NCBI RefSeq assembly: GCF_032302195.1
Contig: NZ_CP135275.1
Location: 5,214,001-5,278,000 of the forward strand
From: Paenibacillus sp. MMS20-IR301
Lineage (GTDB): Bacteria; Bacillota; Bacilli; Paenibacillales; Paenibacillaceae
DNA: 64,000 nt
Direction of reading: 5' to 3'
The number at the start of each line of letters is the position of its first letter. The first letter of the stretch is position 1. Both the position numbers and the translations under genes were made by a program. Of this stretch, positions 44,781-54,497 are shown one piece after another. The notes below the pieces were generated by a model that was not told the DNA's origin, made no database searches, and worked only from the letters and a program-made list of their open reading frames with translations.

Positions 44781-45695
44781 ATGAAAAAAGCTTCTGTAAT
44801 CTTGTCGAGCGCCCTGGTACTTGGCACTTTACTCGCGGGTTGTGGCAATAACAACACTGCGGACAATGCTGCTGCAACTAATGCACCTGCTGCTGCGACA
44901 ACTGCTCCTGCTGCTGAAGCAACTACTGCTGCTAATGCCGGAACAGAAACAGGCAAGTACCAAGACGGAACCTACTACGGAACAGTTGATGCCGATGCTG
45001 AAACTGGCTGGCAGACTTTCGCATTGCTTACTGTAGAAGGCGGCAAAATCACCAAAGCTGACTGGAATGCCTTCAATGTTAAAAACGCTGGCGATCTGAA
45101 GAAAAAAGTATCCGAGGACGGCAACTACGGTTTGGTAAAAATCGGCGGTGCCCAATCCGAATGGCATGAACAAGCTGCTCTTGCAGAAGCATATTTGATT
45201 GAGAAACAAGATCCTGCTGCACTCACTGTTGATGCTGAAGGTAAAACAGATGCAGTATCCGGCGTATCCGTACACGTTAGCGACTTCGTAGGCGCTGCCC
45301 AGGCTGCAATTGCTGCTGGTCCGGTTGCTGCAGGTCCTTACAAAGACGGCGGTTACAAAGCTGAAGGCGAAATGGATGCTACATCCGGCTGGAAGTCCAC
45401 TGTAGCTGTATCCGTTGCTAACGGTAACATCGTTGCTGTTAATTTCAGCGGCGTGAATGCTGCAGGCGATGATAAGAAACAATATTCCGTAGACGGTAAA
45501 TACGGCATGAAAGCCGGCGGTGCTGCTGCTGAATGGCACGAAGAAATCGCACTTGCCGAGAAATACTTCCTTGAGAACCAAGGCACAGCTCCTACCCTGG
45601 ATGCTGAAGGCAAAACCGATGCAATTTCCGGCGTGTCTATCCACGTTGGTGAATATTTCACACTTGCACAAAAAGCACTTGAAGGCGCGAAATAA
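44781..45695 (+). CDS. pplA: Extracytoplasmic FMN-binding lipoprotein, PplA-like
   Basis: 304 residues. Lipoprotein signal with lipobox LLAGCG (Cys21), an Ala/Thr-rich spacer (25-58), then two FMN-binding domains in tandem (about 60-175 and 185-300), each beginning GxYxDGxY/GGYKAEG and ending D-A-V-S-G-V-S-V-H or D-A-I-S-G-V-S-I-H. That last motif is where ApbE attaches FMN covalently; Ser stands in the usual Thr position. Listeria PplA has the same two-domain layout and carries electrons out of the membrane to extracellular acceptors. It heads a rightward group with ndh2 50 nt downstream. TTGGAGG precedes the ATG. Confidence 0.9.
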   Translation: MKKASVILSSALVLGTLLAGCGNNNTADNAAATNAPAAATTAPAAEATTAANAGTETGKYQDGTYYGTVDADAETGWQTFALLTVEGGKITKADWNAFNVKNAGDLKKKVSEDGNYGLVKIGGAQSEWHEQAALAEAYLIEKQDPAALTVDAEGKTDAVSGVSVHVSDFVGAAQAAIAAGPVAAGPYKDGGYKAEGEMDATSGWKSTVAVSVANGNIVAVNFSGVNAAGDDKKQYSVDGKYGMKAGGAAAEWHEEIALAEKYFLENQGTAPTLDAEGKTDAISGVSIHVGEYFTLAQKALEGAK

Positions 45696-45744
45696 TAATT
45701 CGCTACCTTTTGCAGCTTAATCAGACGAATGAGGTGAGTTTCTC

Positions 45745-47622
45745 TTGAAGAAAATAGTCATTTTGGGCGGCGGCTACGGCGGCGTACTCACGGCTAAGAA
45801 ACTAGCAAAGAAATTTAAGAACGACAAAGATGTAGAAATAAAACTGATCGACCGAAATCCATACCACACTCTCTTGACTGAGCTGCATGAGGTTTCTGCG
45901 AATCGCGCACCTGAGGATTCGATCAAAATTGATCTCAAAAAAATCTTTGCCGGCCTGAAAGTAGACGTTGTTCTTGACGAGATCAGCAACATTGATTTCA
46001 AGAACAAGAAGCTGAAATCCGACAAAGCCACCTATGCTTATGATTACCTGGTAATCGGCACAGGAAGCAAGCCAACCTTCTTCGGTATTCCTGGAGCAGA
46101 AGAGAACACCTTCTCCTTCTGGTCTTATGATGATGCAGTTGCCCTGAAGCGTCAGATCCGCGACATGTACACCAAAGCAGCGAAGGAAAAAAACCCGGCA
46201 GTACGCCGTGCTATGCTGACCTTCGTAATTATCGGTGCCGGCTTCACTGGTGTCGAGCTTGTCGGTGAAATGGCCGAGCAGCGCGAAGAGCTGTGCAAAG
46301 AATTCTTCATTGACCCGTCCGAAGTCAGATTGATTGTAGCTGATATGGCTCCGAAGATTCTACCTATCCTTCCGGATAAGCTGATTCAGAAGGCTGAAGC
46401 CCACCTGCGCAAGCTGAAGGTAGAGATCGTTACAGGCGCTAAGATCACCGAAGTTGGCGATGGTTCTGTTGCCCTCGGCGAGAAGAACATCGTGGATGCA
46501 CAGACTATTGTCTGGACAGCCGGTGTTGAAGGCTCCGAAATCGTTGGCACCCTTGATGTTCAACAACAAGGACGCAAACGTATTGTTACGAACGAACACC
46601 TTGAAAGTGTTGACCATAAGAACGTATACGTTGTAGGGGATAACATTTTCTACATCCCTGAAGGCGAAGAACGTCCAGTTCCACAAATGGTTGAAAATGC
46701 TGAACAGGCCGCACCTGTTATTGCCGGCAACATTATTGCTGACATTAAAGGTACGCCGAAAAAAGCATACAAACCAGGATTCCATGGTACCATGGTTTCG
46801 ATCGGCAGCCGCTATGGCGTAGCAAACGTTGGTCTGCCAGGCAAGTTCTTCATGCTGACCGGCTTCATGGCTATGTTGTCCAAACATTTCATCAATATGT
46901 TCTACCTGTCCCAGGTTGTAGGCTTCAACAAGGTCTGGACTTATATGATGCACGAGTTCTTCCATGTTGAGAACCGCAAGAGCTTCGTGGGCGGATACTT
47001 CTCCAAGCGCTCACCGAACTTCTGGCTCGTTCCGCTCCGTATGCTTCTGGGTGGCATGTGGCTATATGAAGGTATTGAGAAAATCAGAAAAATCTGGGTT
47101 GACCCGGATAAGATCTTCCTGATTCCTGCTGCTCCTTATGCAGATGCTACTTCTGCAGCCAGCGTCGCTGTAGATGCCGTTAAGACAACTGTAGATGCCC
47201 AATCCGCAGCTTCCGCAGTATCCACTGCCAAAGAAGCGGTATCAGCTCTGCCTGTTCCAGGCTTCATCTATGATATTTCCAACTGGTTCATGGATCTTAT
47301 GTTCTACAACCCGGACGGTTCTTACACCTTCCTGGCTAAATGGTTCCAAATCGGTATGGTTTGTGCCGAAATCCTCTTCGGTGTAATGCTCATCGTCGGT
47401 TTGTTCACAGCTATTTCTTCCCTGGCCACCATTGGTATGGCAGTGATGATCTGGACCACGAAGATGGCAGCAACAGAAATGCTCTGGTATGTTGGGGCAG
47501 CTATTGCCTGCATCGGCGGTTCCGGCAGCGTGTTCGGTCTGGATTACTATGTTCTTCCTTGGCTCAAGAAGCAGTGGAAGAAGATTCCGCTCGTCCGGCG
47601 CTGGTATCTGTTTACCGACTGA
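45745..47622 (+). CDS. ndh2: Type II NADH dehydrogenase with C-terminal membrane domain, Ndh2 of the EET pathway
   Basis: 625 residues starting at TTG with GAGGTGAG upstream. FAD-binding GGGYGGVLTAKKLAKKF (N-terminus), NADH-binding FVIIGAGFTGVELVGEMAEQ (about 150-170) and the second FAD motif VYVVGDNIFY ... PQMVENAEQAAPVIAGNI. After residue 430 a membrane part follows: LRMLLGGMWLYEGIEKI, a Ala/Ser/Val-rich helix (residues about 470-505), and DoxX-like helices (WFQIGMVCAEILFGVMLIVGLFT, MLWYVGAAIACIGG). Ordinary NDH-2 has about 400 residues; the long C-terminus is characteristic of Listeria Ndh2, which feeds electrons from NADH to a separate demethylmenaquinone pool for extracellular electron transfer. 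Confidence 0.92.
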   Translation: MKKIVILGGGYGGVLTAKKLAKKFKNDKDVEIKLIDRNPYHTLLTELHEVSANRAPEDSIKIDLKKIFAGLKVDVVLDEISNIDFKNKKLKSDKATYAYDYLVIGTGSKPTFFGIPGAEENTFSFWSYDDAVALKRQIRDMYTKAAKEKNPAVRRAMLTFVIIGAGFTGVELVGEMAEQREELCKEFFIDPSEVRLIVADMAPKILPILPDKLIQKAEAHLRKLKVEIVTGAKITEVGDGSVALGEKNIVDAQTIVWTAGVEGSEIVGTLDVQQQGRKRIVTNEHLESVDHKNVYVVGDNIFYIPEGEERPVPQMVENAEQAAPVIAGNIIADIKGTPKKAYKPGFHGTMVSIGSRYGVANVGLPGKFFMLTGFMAMLSKHFINMFYLSQVVGFNKVWTYMMHEFFHVENRKSFVGGYFSKRSPNFWLVPLRMLLGGMWLYEGIEKIRKIWVDPDKIFLIPAAPYADATSAASVAVDAVKTTVDAQSAASAVSTAKEAVSALPVPGFIYDISNWFMDLMFYNPDGSYTFLAKWFQIGMVCAEILFGVMLIVGLFTAISSLATIGMAVMIWTTKMAATEMLWYVGAAIACIGGSGSVFGLDYYVLPWLKKQWKKIPLVRRWYLFTD

Positions 47623-47715
47623 TTATACGGGTAACTTCTTAATAAGATCACTAATAAATGACAGCAGCGGCGTATGCACATGCTGCGCTGCTGCAAGCTG
47701 AATATGATGTTCTTA

Positions 47716-47746
47716 AGAGTAATGTGTCCCTAGGACACATTACTCT
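47716..47746 (+). terminator. Hairpin between ndh2 and hepS-like gene
   Basis: AGAGTAATGTGTCC and its exact complement form a 14-bp stem with a three-base loop. The following sequence is pyrimidine-rich (CTCCTTGTTT) without a clean T-run, so this may be a partial terminator or processing site. Confidence 0.6.
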
Positions 47747-47858
47747 CCTTGTTTAACAAGGTGAAAGCACATCCGCGCAAATTAGTACAGAATGGTTTTG
47801 TAGGGATAATCAGGGCTGTGGTTGCTTCCGGCAAAACCGACAAGAAGGAGAGAATCTT

Positions 47859-48308
47859 GTGAACAAAAAACTCATTGAAGATACGTTCCGGTTGCTTCAG
47901 GCTGAAATGTCCCCGGTCACCGGAATCCAGTTGTCTCTCTCTCCGGCAGAATGTGAGCAGCTGCTCTCGGTATTGGAACGCCATGATCTGGAATATGACC
48001 GCAAAGTCCATTTGCTTGGTATTTATATCATTCTTACTGTGGCCGCAGAGCGCCATATGGAATGTGTCCCACATCATCCTGACCTAACCCGCAACATTTT
48101 GGATGGAGATTACCTCTATAGCTTCTACCTGCAGTTCGCAGTGAAATGCCGTGAGCTGGATCTGGTAGCTTATTTGGCTCCCTCGATCAAAAAAATGCAG
48201 ATCAGACGCTCAAATGGAGAGTTTACAGAACAAAATCCGGCCCGGGAGTTTGATGAGTTCCTCCTTCAGGAGCGCAGACAGCGAAGCCGTACAAGCAAAG
48301 CCATTTGA
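47859..48308 (+). CDS. Heptaprenyl diphosphate synthase component 1-like protein (HepS-like)
   Basis: 149 residues, GTG start with AAGGAG 8 nt upstream. The core NILDGDYLYSFYLQFAVKCRELDLVAYLAPSIKKMQIRR matches the conserved region of HEPPP-synthase subunit I, in which a gDYyyS motif precedes a helix with a hydrophobic pattern. Subunit I sets chain length and supports the catalytic subunit, which is encoded 18 nt downstream. It is shorter than the usual 250 residues, so it may be a reduced variant. Assigned from context plus the short motif. Confidence 0.65.
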   Translation: MNKKLIEDTFRLLQAEMSPVTGIQLSLSPAECEQLLSVLERHDLEYDRKVHLLGIYIILTVAAERHMECVPHHPDLTRNILDGDYLYSFYLQFAVKCRELDLVAYLAPSIKKMQIRRSNGEFTEQNPAREFDEFLLQERRQRSRTSKAI

Positions 48309-48326
48309 CAGGTGGGAACACAATAG

Positions 48327-49307
48327 ATGAAGCTGCATGAGGCCTTGAATATTGATCTGAATGAAATTAACCGGGAAATTAAGAATCTGGTGACCCGCGA
48401 TAAGGATGTGCCTACCCATTCACAGCTGGCGCAGAGTATTCTCGAACTGACCAGCTCCGGCGGCAAAAGACTGCGTCCGCTGATGGTCATTGTCGGCAGC
48501 CGTTTCGGCCGCAAGCCCGCCGGGCGCAGAACGCTGCAATTATCCGCCGCTGCTGAATTCATCCATGCTGCCTCACTGATTCATGATGATATTATTGACG
48601 GTGCCGAGCTGCGGCGGGGCGGACCTGCGCTGCATATGAAGACCGGCATTCTGTCCGCAGTACATATCGGCAACTATATGTCTGCCCGCATTATTGAACT
48701 GCTCAGCAAGTACTCAGGTGATAAGAACCGTTATGTCCATGATTTATCCTCTGTAGCCACTGCCCAGCTATGCCTGGGCGAATACCAGCAGATGGAGCAT
48801 GTCTTCGATTATGACCTGACACTTGCGCAGTATCTGGAGAAATCACGCAACAAAACAGCCCTGCTGATGGCCACCTGCCTGCGGGTAGGCGCCCTTTCTG
48901 CAGAGAGCACAGAAGAAACCGCCGATCTGCTCTATAATTTCGGTGAAGCACTCGGCATGTCGTTCCAGATTCAGGACGACATTCTCGATTTCACCCAATC
49001 TGCTGATGTGCTCGGCAAGCCGGCCGGCAGCGACCTGCGCCACGGCCAGATTACCCTGCCAGTGCTCTTCGCCCTGCAGGACCCTAAGCTGGCCCCTGTG
49101 ATCCGCAGCATCGGCCCTAATTCTTCACCTGAAGAATTAGAACATGTTCTCCAGCTGATTAACAGAAGCGACGCTCTGGCCCGGACAGAAGCTGTCAGCC
49201 AGGACTACTTGTCTCAGGCAGCTTCCATCGTGCAGCAGCTTTCCAGCTTCCCGGCGCATGCCGATCTGGAGATTCTGCTGGAGTATTTCGCCGGTCGTGA
49301 CCGGTGA
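48327..49307 (+). CDS. dmkB: Polyprenyl diphosphate synthase (HepT/DmkB-like)
   Basis: 326 residues. Both aspartate-rich motifs are present: first as SLIHDDIIDGAELRRGGPALH (about 88-108), second as FQIQDDILDFTQSADVLGKPAGSD. The enzyme condenses isopentenyl diphosphate with an allylic primer to make the isoprenoid tail of quinones. Together with the HepS-like protein just upstream it should be a two-subunit medium-chain synthase. In the Listeria EET locus DmkB performs this step for demethylmenaquinone, which fits the linkage to ndh2. The ordinary menaquinone HepST would be a paralogue elsewhere. Confidence 0.88.
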   Translation: MKLHEALNIDLNEINREIKNLVTRDKDVPTHSQLAQSILELTSSGGKRLRPLMVIVGSRFGRKPAGRRTLQLSAAAEFIHAASLIHDDIIDGAELRRGGPALHMKTGILSAVHIGNYMSARIIELLSKYSGDKNRYVHDLSSVATAQLCLGEYQQMEHVFDYDLTLAQYLEKSRNKTALLMATCLRVGALSAESTEETADLLYNFGEALGMSFQIQDDILDFTQSADVLGKPAGSDLRHGQITLPVLFALQDPKLAPVIRSIGPNSSPEELEHVLQLINRSDALARTEAVSQDYLSQAASIVQQLSSFPAHADLEILLEYFAGRDR

Positions 49308-49329
49308 GTAACAAGGATTAGCCATACGC

Positions 49330-49368
49330 ACTCCAAAAAACGAGCCATGTCGGGCTCGTTTTTTTTGT
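49330..49368 (+). terminator. Terminator after the polyprenyl synthase gene
   Basis: AAAAAACGAGCC and GGGCTCGTTTTTTTT with a five-base loop; a near-perfect intrinsic terminator 23 nt after the stop. Confidence 0.95.
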
Positions 49369-49390
49369 TTCCCGCTGTTCATCGTCCGCC

Positions 49391-49573
49391 TAACTGCATT
49401 TCGTACAACTAAATTCACAGTTCATCGCTCTATCCACACTATAACTGCACTCTCTACAACTATTTAGCTCATTTGCTTGAAAACTCCCCTTCCCTCATTT
49501 TTAGTTGTACGGAATACACTTATCTTGATAAATCCTGCTGTTTGCTGTCTTTTAGTTGTACGAAATACACTTA
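49391..49573. repeat. Second array of 21-bp dispersed repeats, four copies
   Basis: Copies at 49391-49411 (+), 49442-49462 (+), 49502-49522 (-) and 49553-49573 (-). They share TAACTG..... and ...TACAACTA ends with the cluster at 15081. Two forward and two inverted copies could pair into large hairpins. The A/T-skewed stretch 49574-50096 that follows has G/T-rich low-complexity sequence (about 49684-49760) and a purine-rich hairpin zone near 49900-50030, but no convincing gene. Confidence 0.75.
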
Positions 49574-50096
49574 TTCCTCGCTCTCAGTTTCTCTTGCCAC
49601 CGTCACAATCACTCACTCCCTTCTTTTCGCTAAACAGCGAACGCAGCAAAGCGCCCGTGAACGTATTTAGCTAAAGTGTAGTTTAGGTGTTTTGTTTTTA
49701 AGGTTTGCTCTTTGTTGTTTGCTTTTTGTGGTTTGCTTTTGAGGTTTGGGTTTTGCTCTTGGCGGCAAAAAGAAAAGCGCGAAGCCTAAGCTTGTCGCGC
49801 TCTTTACTGCCCACCCCAGCCGGGCGGGCCTGTTGTCTTTTTGAAGTTAATGTTGTCTGGGGGAGCGGTTAGGACGGAACGGAGAGGAATTTGGGAACTG
49901 AAGAAGCGTCAGCGTTCGCCTGAAAGCTTTCCGCAGGAAAGCTCGCTTCGGAAGCATATGCTTACTTCGGATTCCTACCGCGATCAGCGGTTCTAATCAG
50001 GGAATCCGAAGTTAACAGCGATCGGAAGTCCGAAATTCATCGCAGTGCAGTTCCCCAACCGCAACCAGCGCCAGCCCAACCGCCACCCCAGCCAAA

Positions 50097-50981
50097 CTAA
50101 TTAACGTAAAAATAATCAATTAGCGTGCACAGCAATATCACCATACTGATCACCTGATTCAAATTATAAGAAGCCACCTTCATCAGCTTGCGGTTCGACG
50201 GCTTGATAATCTTGTGCTCTGTCATGAGGAGCACCGTTGCAACCCCGATGCCGATCAGATACATCCAGCCCAGATCGCGCCAGAGGTACAGGAAGAGCAG
50301 CAGCATAACCATGATGAAATGCAGCGCCTTGGAGATCCGCAAGGCGTTCTCCAGCCCGAAGAAGCTCGGGATCGACCATAGGCCGCTCCGCCGGTCGAAA
50401 TCAATATCCTGCGTGCCGTAGATAATGTCGAATCCGGCAATCCACAGCATCACTACAGTTCCGATAACGAAGGGAGTAAAGGCGATATTCCCCGTCACTG
50501 CAAACCAGGCACCGATCGGCGCTGACGCAATTACAAATCCCAGATACAGATGGCTGAGGAACGTAAACCGTTTCGTATACGAGTAGCTGGAGATCAGTAC
50601 AATCGCTACAGGCGACAGCAGCAGACAGAGCAGATTCAGCATCCCGGATGCCACAATGAACAGCGCATAATTGATGATGATGAACAGAATAACTTCCTTC
50701 TCCGCAAGCAGCCGCTGCGGCAGATGCCGGTGCGCGGTACGCGGGTTATTGCCGTCAAAGGTCCGGTCGACCAGCCGGTTGAACGCATTGGCCCCGTTGC
50801 GCGCACCGATCAGCGCGATCAGCCCCCACAGCATCATATGGCCGGACGGCCAGCCGCCCGCTGCCCAGACCATCGAGATGATGGCAAACGGCAGGGAGAA
50901 TAGCGTGTGGGAGAACATGACGAGCTCGCTGAACATTTTCAGCTTAAGTGCCGTATGCTTAAAAGCATTAATGATAACCAT
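50097..50981 (-). CDS. UbiA-family prenyltransferase, candidate DmkA
   Basis: About 294 residues with eight or nine helices. The two Asp-rich motifs of UbiA enzymes are present: NAFNRLVDRTFDGNNPRTAHRHLP and YGTQDIDFDRRSGLWSIPSFFG. The first motif (NRxxDRxxDxxNPRT) is of the 4-hydroxybenzoate/MqnP-like type rather than the MenA type. ATG 50981 has AAGAAAGAGG 9 nt upstream; an in-frame ATG at 51044 has none. Convergent to dmkB, so the two prenyl genes lie side by side and the enzyme may use the DmkB product to build the quinone used by Ndh2. That link is inference. Confidence 0.85.
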   Translation of the reverse strand: MVIINAFKHTALKLKMFSELVMFSHTLFSLPFAIISMVWAAGGWPSGHMMLWGLIALIGARNGANAFNRLVDRTFDGNNPRTAHRHLPQRLLAEKEVILFIIINYALFIVASGMLNLLCLLLSPVAIVLISSYSYTKRFTFLSHLYLGFVIASAPIGAWFAVTGNIAFTPFVIGTVVMLWIAGFDIIYGTQDIDFDRRSGLWSIPSFFGLENALRISKALHFIMVMLLLFLYLWRDLGWMYLIGIGVATVLLMTEHKIIKPSNRKLMKVASYNLNQVISMVILLCTLIDYFYVN

Positions 50982-51108
50982 AATAGTATGCCTCTTTCTT
51001 AAAATGTACCTTATCGCTTCACATGCCATAGAATAAAGAGCCAAGCGGACACATTACAACGCTTCACCCAATATTGTAAAGGAGCCGGCCTGCAAAGTCA
51101 TGCTCTTT

Positions 51109-52389
51109 CTAGAGCCGGGACAGCACTTCATCCAGTGCAGCCAGCAGGGCATCCACATTATCTGCGGTGACGACCAGCGGCGGCTGGAAGGCGAGAACGT
51201 TGCGGCCGATGCCGTTTTTGCCGATTAAGAATCCGCGGTCCTTCACCTCTTCAAGCACCAGGTCCGTAAGCTCTGCCGCGCTCACAGCGCCTGAACCGGT
51301 CAGCTCCGCACCCAGCATGAAGCCCGTTCCACGAACATCGGTAATCAGCGCAGGATAACGCTCCTGGAGCAGAAGCAGACCCTGCTTCAGACGTCCGCCC
51401 AGCTCAGCCGCCCGCTCCGGCAGCCGCTCACTCTGGATATAATCCAGCACGGCCAGCGCGGTAGCTGCGGATACCGGGTTTCCGCCGAACGTCGAAGCCG
51501 AAGGCTTGTTCAGTGAAGCGGCAATCTCGTCTGTAGTAGCAAATGCGGCGACAGGAACGCCATTGCCGAGCGCTTTTGCCATACTGATGATATCCGGAAC
51601 TACACCGAAATGCTCCATCGCGAACATTGCGCCTGTCCGGCCGTAGCCGGTCTGAATTTCGTCGTCAATCAGCAGCACACCATACTCCTCCAGCAGCGCC
51701 TTCACCTCACGGAAATAGGACAGTGCAGGCATAATCATGCCTCCGTTGCCTTGAATCGGCTCAACGATCATGGCCGCGATCGAATCACCCTTCTCAGCGA
51801 GGACAGCCTTCAGGCCCGCAATAGACCGCGCAGCAGCTTCCTCCAGCGTCATCTCAGGGTGGTAAGGACGTTCAATGAATGTCACATCCTCATCCAGATA
51901 AGCATCCGTTCTCCACATCTGCAGGCCGGTGACGCTCATCGTAAGATTGGTCCGCCCGTGCAGGCCGGCTTCCAGTGCGATAAAACCTTTACGCCCTGTA
52001 TGCATCCGGGCCAGCAGCAGCGCGCCTTCATTCGCCTCGGAGCCGCTGTTCACGAAGAACGTCCGGCGCAGTGCACCCGGCAACAACTCCTCCAGACGCT
52101 CCGCCAAATCTACATTCGGCTGGGTCAGGTAGACAGTTGAGGTATGCTGCAGCTGCTGCAGCTGTGCGATTGTGCGTGAAGTGATGGCCGGATTGCAGTG
52201 GCCGCAGGCAACAACCGATACCCCGGCGAAGAAGTCCGTATATTCCTTACCCTTCTCATCGTAGACGTACTGCATGCTTCCGCGGACAATTTGCGGGGCA
52301 TCCCGGTAAAAATGTGCGGTGCACGGGTAGAAATACTGCTTTCTTTTAGCGGCTACCGCTTCTCGTCCAATATAATTGCTCTGTTCCAT
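51109..52389 (-). CDS. Class III PLP-dependent aminotransferase
   Basis: 426 residues with fold-type I class III markers: [21 protein letters not shown]-facing [29 protein letters not shown], the lysine in [15 protein letters not shown] and [20 protein letters not shown]. The nearest groups are 4-aminobutyrate, alanine-glyoxylate (AGXT2-like) and other omega-aminotransferases; the substrate cannot be decided by eye. It stands between the prenyltransferase and the U32 protein gene with gaps above 120 nt, so it is probably separately transcribed and may not take part in electron transfer. Confidence 0.9.
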   Translation of the reverse strand: MEQSNYIGREAVAAKRKQYFYPCTAHFYRDAPQIVRGSMQYVYDEKGKEYTDFFAGVSVVACGHCNPAITSRTIAQLQQLQHTSTVYLTQPNVDLAERLEELLPGALRRTFFVNSGSEANEGALLLARMHTGRKGFIALEAGLHGRTNLTMSVTGLQMWRTDAYLDEDVTFIERPYHPEMTLEEAAARSIAGLKAVLAEKGDSIAAMIVEPIQGNGGMIMPALSYFREVKALLEEYGVLLIDDEIQTGYGRTGAMFAMEHFGVVPDIISMAKALGNGVPVAAFATTDEIAASLNKPSASTFGGNPVSAATALAVLDYIQSERLPERAAELGGRLKQGLLLLQERYPALITDVRGTGFMLGAELTGSGAVSAAELTDLVLEEVKDRGFLIGKNGIGRNVLAFQPPLVVTADNVDALLAALDEVLSRL

Positions 52390-52547
52390 GAATGTTCCCT
52401 CGCTTTCAGCGGCTGTTAACCCCAGATGTTGGCTCTGATAACGTTATGAATGATGAATTAGTCTAAATAGTATGTGAAAAAAGTAACTTTCAAGCCCGCT
52501 ACCTACCGTTATTATACTAGCTCCGGCATTATTTTAAAATTGAATTA

Positions 52548-54476
52548 TTAATTGAACTGCAGTGAACCAAGTGTGTACCCCGCGTAGACTGGCTTTAATC
52601 CGCCAAGCAAATCATCATCCTGTGCCTGAATTCCCTGAATCGCGGCCTGATAAGCAGCAATGATCGTGCGCAATTCTCCGGTGCTGTAAGTAGCGCCTTC
52701 GATCCGGAAGCTCGTAATGCCAAGCCCGTTCATCTCCTCAAGCATCGGCAGGTAACACAGCTCTTTGGCAAACAGCAGGTGGCAGCGGCCGTATTGGTCG
52801 CGGTAGACCGGGTTCTCGCCTTTATCGGTTTTGAGCACCAGCACGTTATTAGGCACAAACTGGTTATCTTCCTCGCCGATCGGCTCCATTACCTCGGTGT
52901 TCTCGAACAGGTCATGCTCCATGTACATCAGCGCAGGCGTACCGTGAGCTACAACCTCCAGCGGCAGATCCGTGCGGGAAATGAAGGTGGCGAAATGCTC
53001 CAGCGTCATCTCCGGTGAAACCGTAAGCTTCGTAAGTCCAAGTCCGGCATAGAGTCCGGCAGACAGATGGTTGTATACGTTCAGGTTGGCATCGCCAATC
53101 ATCGGATAACCGGCTGTACGGTAACGGCGGATCGCCCCAAGGTTCGTAATCATCAGCCCGTCAATCGGCAGCTTCTCCCCATTCAGCAAATGATCATACT
53201 GGTCAAAATGCAGCTCGGTCATCATCCGCGGCATCCCGAGATACAGCCTGGTCTGGCCCTTGATTGCACCAAGATCTTTAATGTCCTGTTTAGTGAACGG
53301 CCGGTCCGGTTCAAATACATCACCTGGCAGATACAAGCTCTCTACGCCCATCTCCAGCACCAGACGCGCCTGCTCCATATTGTTCACACGTACAGCCAGT
53401 TCAGCTTTGTTCCGCTTCGCCTGCTTATCCTCTGTCATCCGTTCACGCAGCTGCTTCACCCGGTCGCCTGACAGCTCACGCTCTGCAGTCGGTGTACTGA
53501 ATACTTTGCCGGTGCTGTAGAACTTGCCTGTGCCCTCATAACGGCGGTTAATATTTGAAAGTCCCGGTTTGCCAAAAGCATAGGCGGTCGAAAAGTCACG
53601 TTTGCGGTTTTTGTACAGCTCTTTGGAGTCCGTGGTACGGTCAAAGCCGAGCGGATCATCAATGTAGCGGTCAAGTGCATCGCCGTAGCTGTTCGCCAGC
53701 ATCACCATGAATTCCTTGTCGCGCATCCGGCCTTCAATCTTGAAGGAAGTGATACCGGACTCGATCAGCTCCGGAAGATGCTCATACATGAACATATCCT
53801 TCACGGCCAGCGGATATTCCGCAGGATAGATGAAGCCGTCACGTTTGATCCGGTAATCCCAGCGGCAAGGCTTCATGCATTTGCCCCGGTTGCTGCTCAT
53901 CCCGAACACCTGGGAGCTGAAATAGCAGTTCGCCCCGTGCACGGAACACATATCGCCATGAATGAAATACTCCAGCTCCATACCGCTCCGGCTGCCCAGC
54001 AGCTTCGCTGTCTGCAGATCCATCTCACGCGAGGTAACGACCCGGCTGACACCAAGCTCCCGCAGCGCATGAATCATCTCCAGATTGTGCACATTCATCA
54101 TCACTGAAGCATGAACCGGAACGGTAAGCTCCATCTCGCGGATCAGCTGCAGCACGGCCATATCCTGCACAATCAGCGCATCCGGACGGGCGCCGTCGAG
54201 GAACCGCAGATACTCCCTGGCCTCTTCCACATCCTCTTCGCTGAACAGATTGTTAACGGTGATATATACTTTTTTGTCCATGCTGCGGGCAATGCTCAGA
54301 GCTTCAATAATTTCCTCATGAGACAGGTTATAGCCCTTGCGCATCATTCTCATATTCAGTACTGGTCCGCCAAAATAGACGGCATCACACTTCGACTCAA
54401 TTACAGCCTTGAAAATATCAAACGTTCCTGCCGGTGCCAGCAGTTCAACCTCTTTGCCATTAAAATAACGTGCCAT
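52548..54476 (-). CDS. Peptidase U32 family protein
   Basis: 642 residues. N-terminal U32 barrel (VELLAPAGTFDIFKAVIESKCDAVYFGG, VPVHASVMMNVHN, REMDLQTAKLL) with the family Cys cluster in YFIHGDMCSVHGANCYFSSQ and GKCMKPCRWDY, which in relatives binds a 4Fe-4S cluster. A second half (from about 350) repeats a barrel-like region and ends DDLLGGLKPVYAGYTLG. The length matches RlhA-like members that hydroxylate 23S rRNA, while UbiU/UbiV members hydroxylate quinone precursors without oxygen. It starts 21 nt after ecfT, so it is the last gene of the eetA-eetB-ecf operon, an unusual place for it. Confidence 0.88.
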   Translation of the reverse strand: MARYFNGKEVELLAPAGTFDIFKAVIESKCDAVYFGGPVLNMRMMRKGYNLSHEEIIEALSIARSMDKKVYITVNNLFSEEDVEEAREYLRFLDGARPDALIVQDMAVLQLIREMELTVPVHASVMMNVHNLEMIHALRELGVSRVVTSREMDLQTAKLLGSRSGMELEYFIHGDMCSVHGANCYFSSQVFGMSSNRGKCMKPCRWDYRIKRDGFIYPAEYPLAVKDMFMYEHLPELIESGITSFKIEGRMRDKEFMVMLANSYGDALDRYIDDPLGFDRTTDSKELYKNRKRDFSTAYAFGKPGLSNINRRYEGTGKFYSTGKVFSTPTAERELSGDRVKQLRERMTEDKQAKRNKAELAVRVNNMEQARLVLEMGVESLYLPGDVFEPDRPFTKQDIKDLGAIKGQTRLYLGMPRMMTELHFDQYDHLLNGEKLPIDGLMITNLGAIRRYRTAGYPMIGDANLNVYNHLSAGLYAGLGLTKLTVSPEMTLEHFATFISRTDLPLEVVAHGTPALMYMEHDLFENTEVMEPIGEEDNQFVPNNVLVLKTDKGENPVYRDQYGRCHLLFAKELCYLPMLEEMNGLGITSFRIEGATYSTGELRTIIAAYQAAIQGIQAQDDDLLGGLKPVYAGYTLGSLQFN

Positions 54477-54497
54477 TTCTTGTTTCCTCCTAAATTC

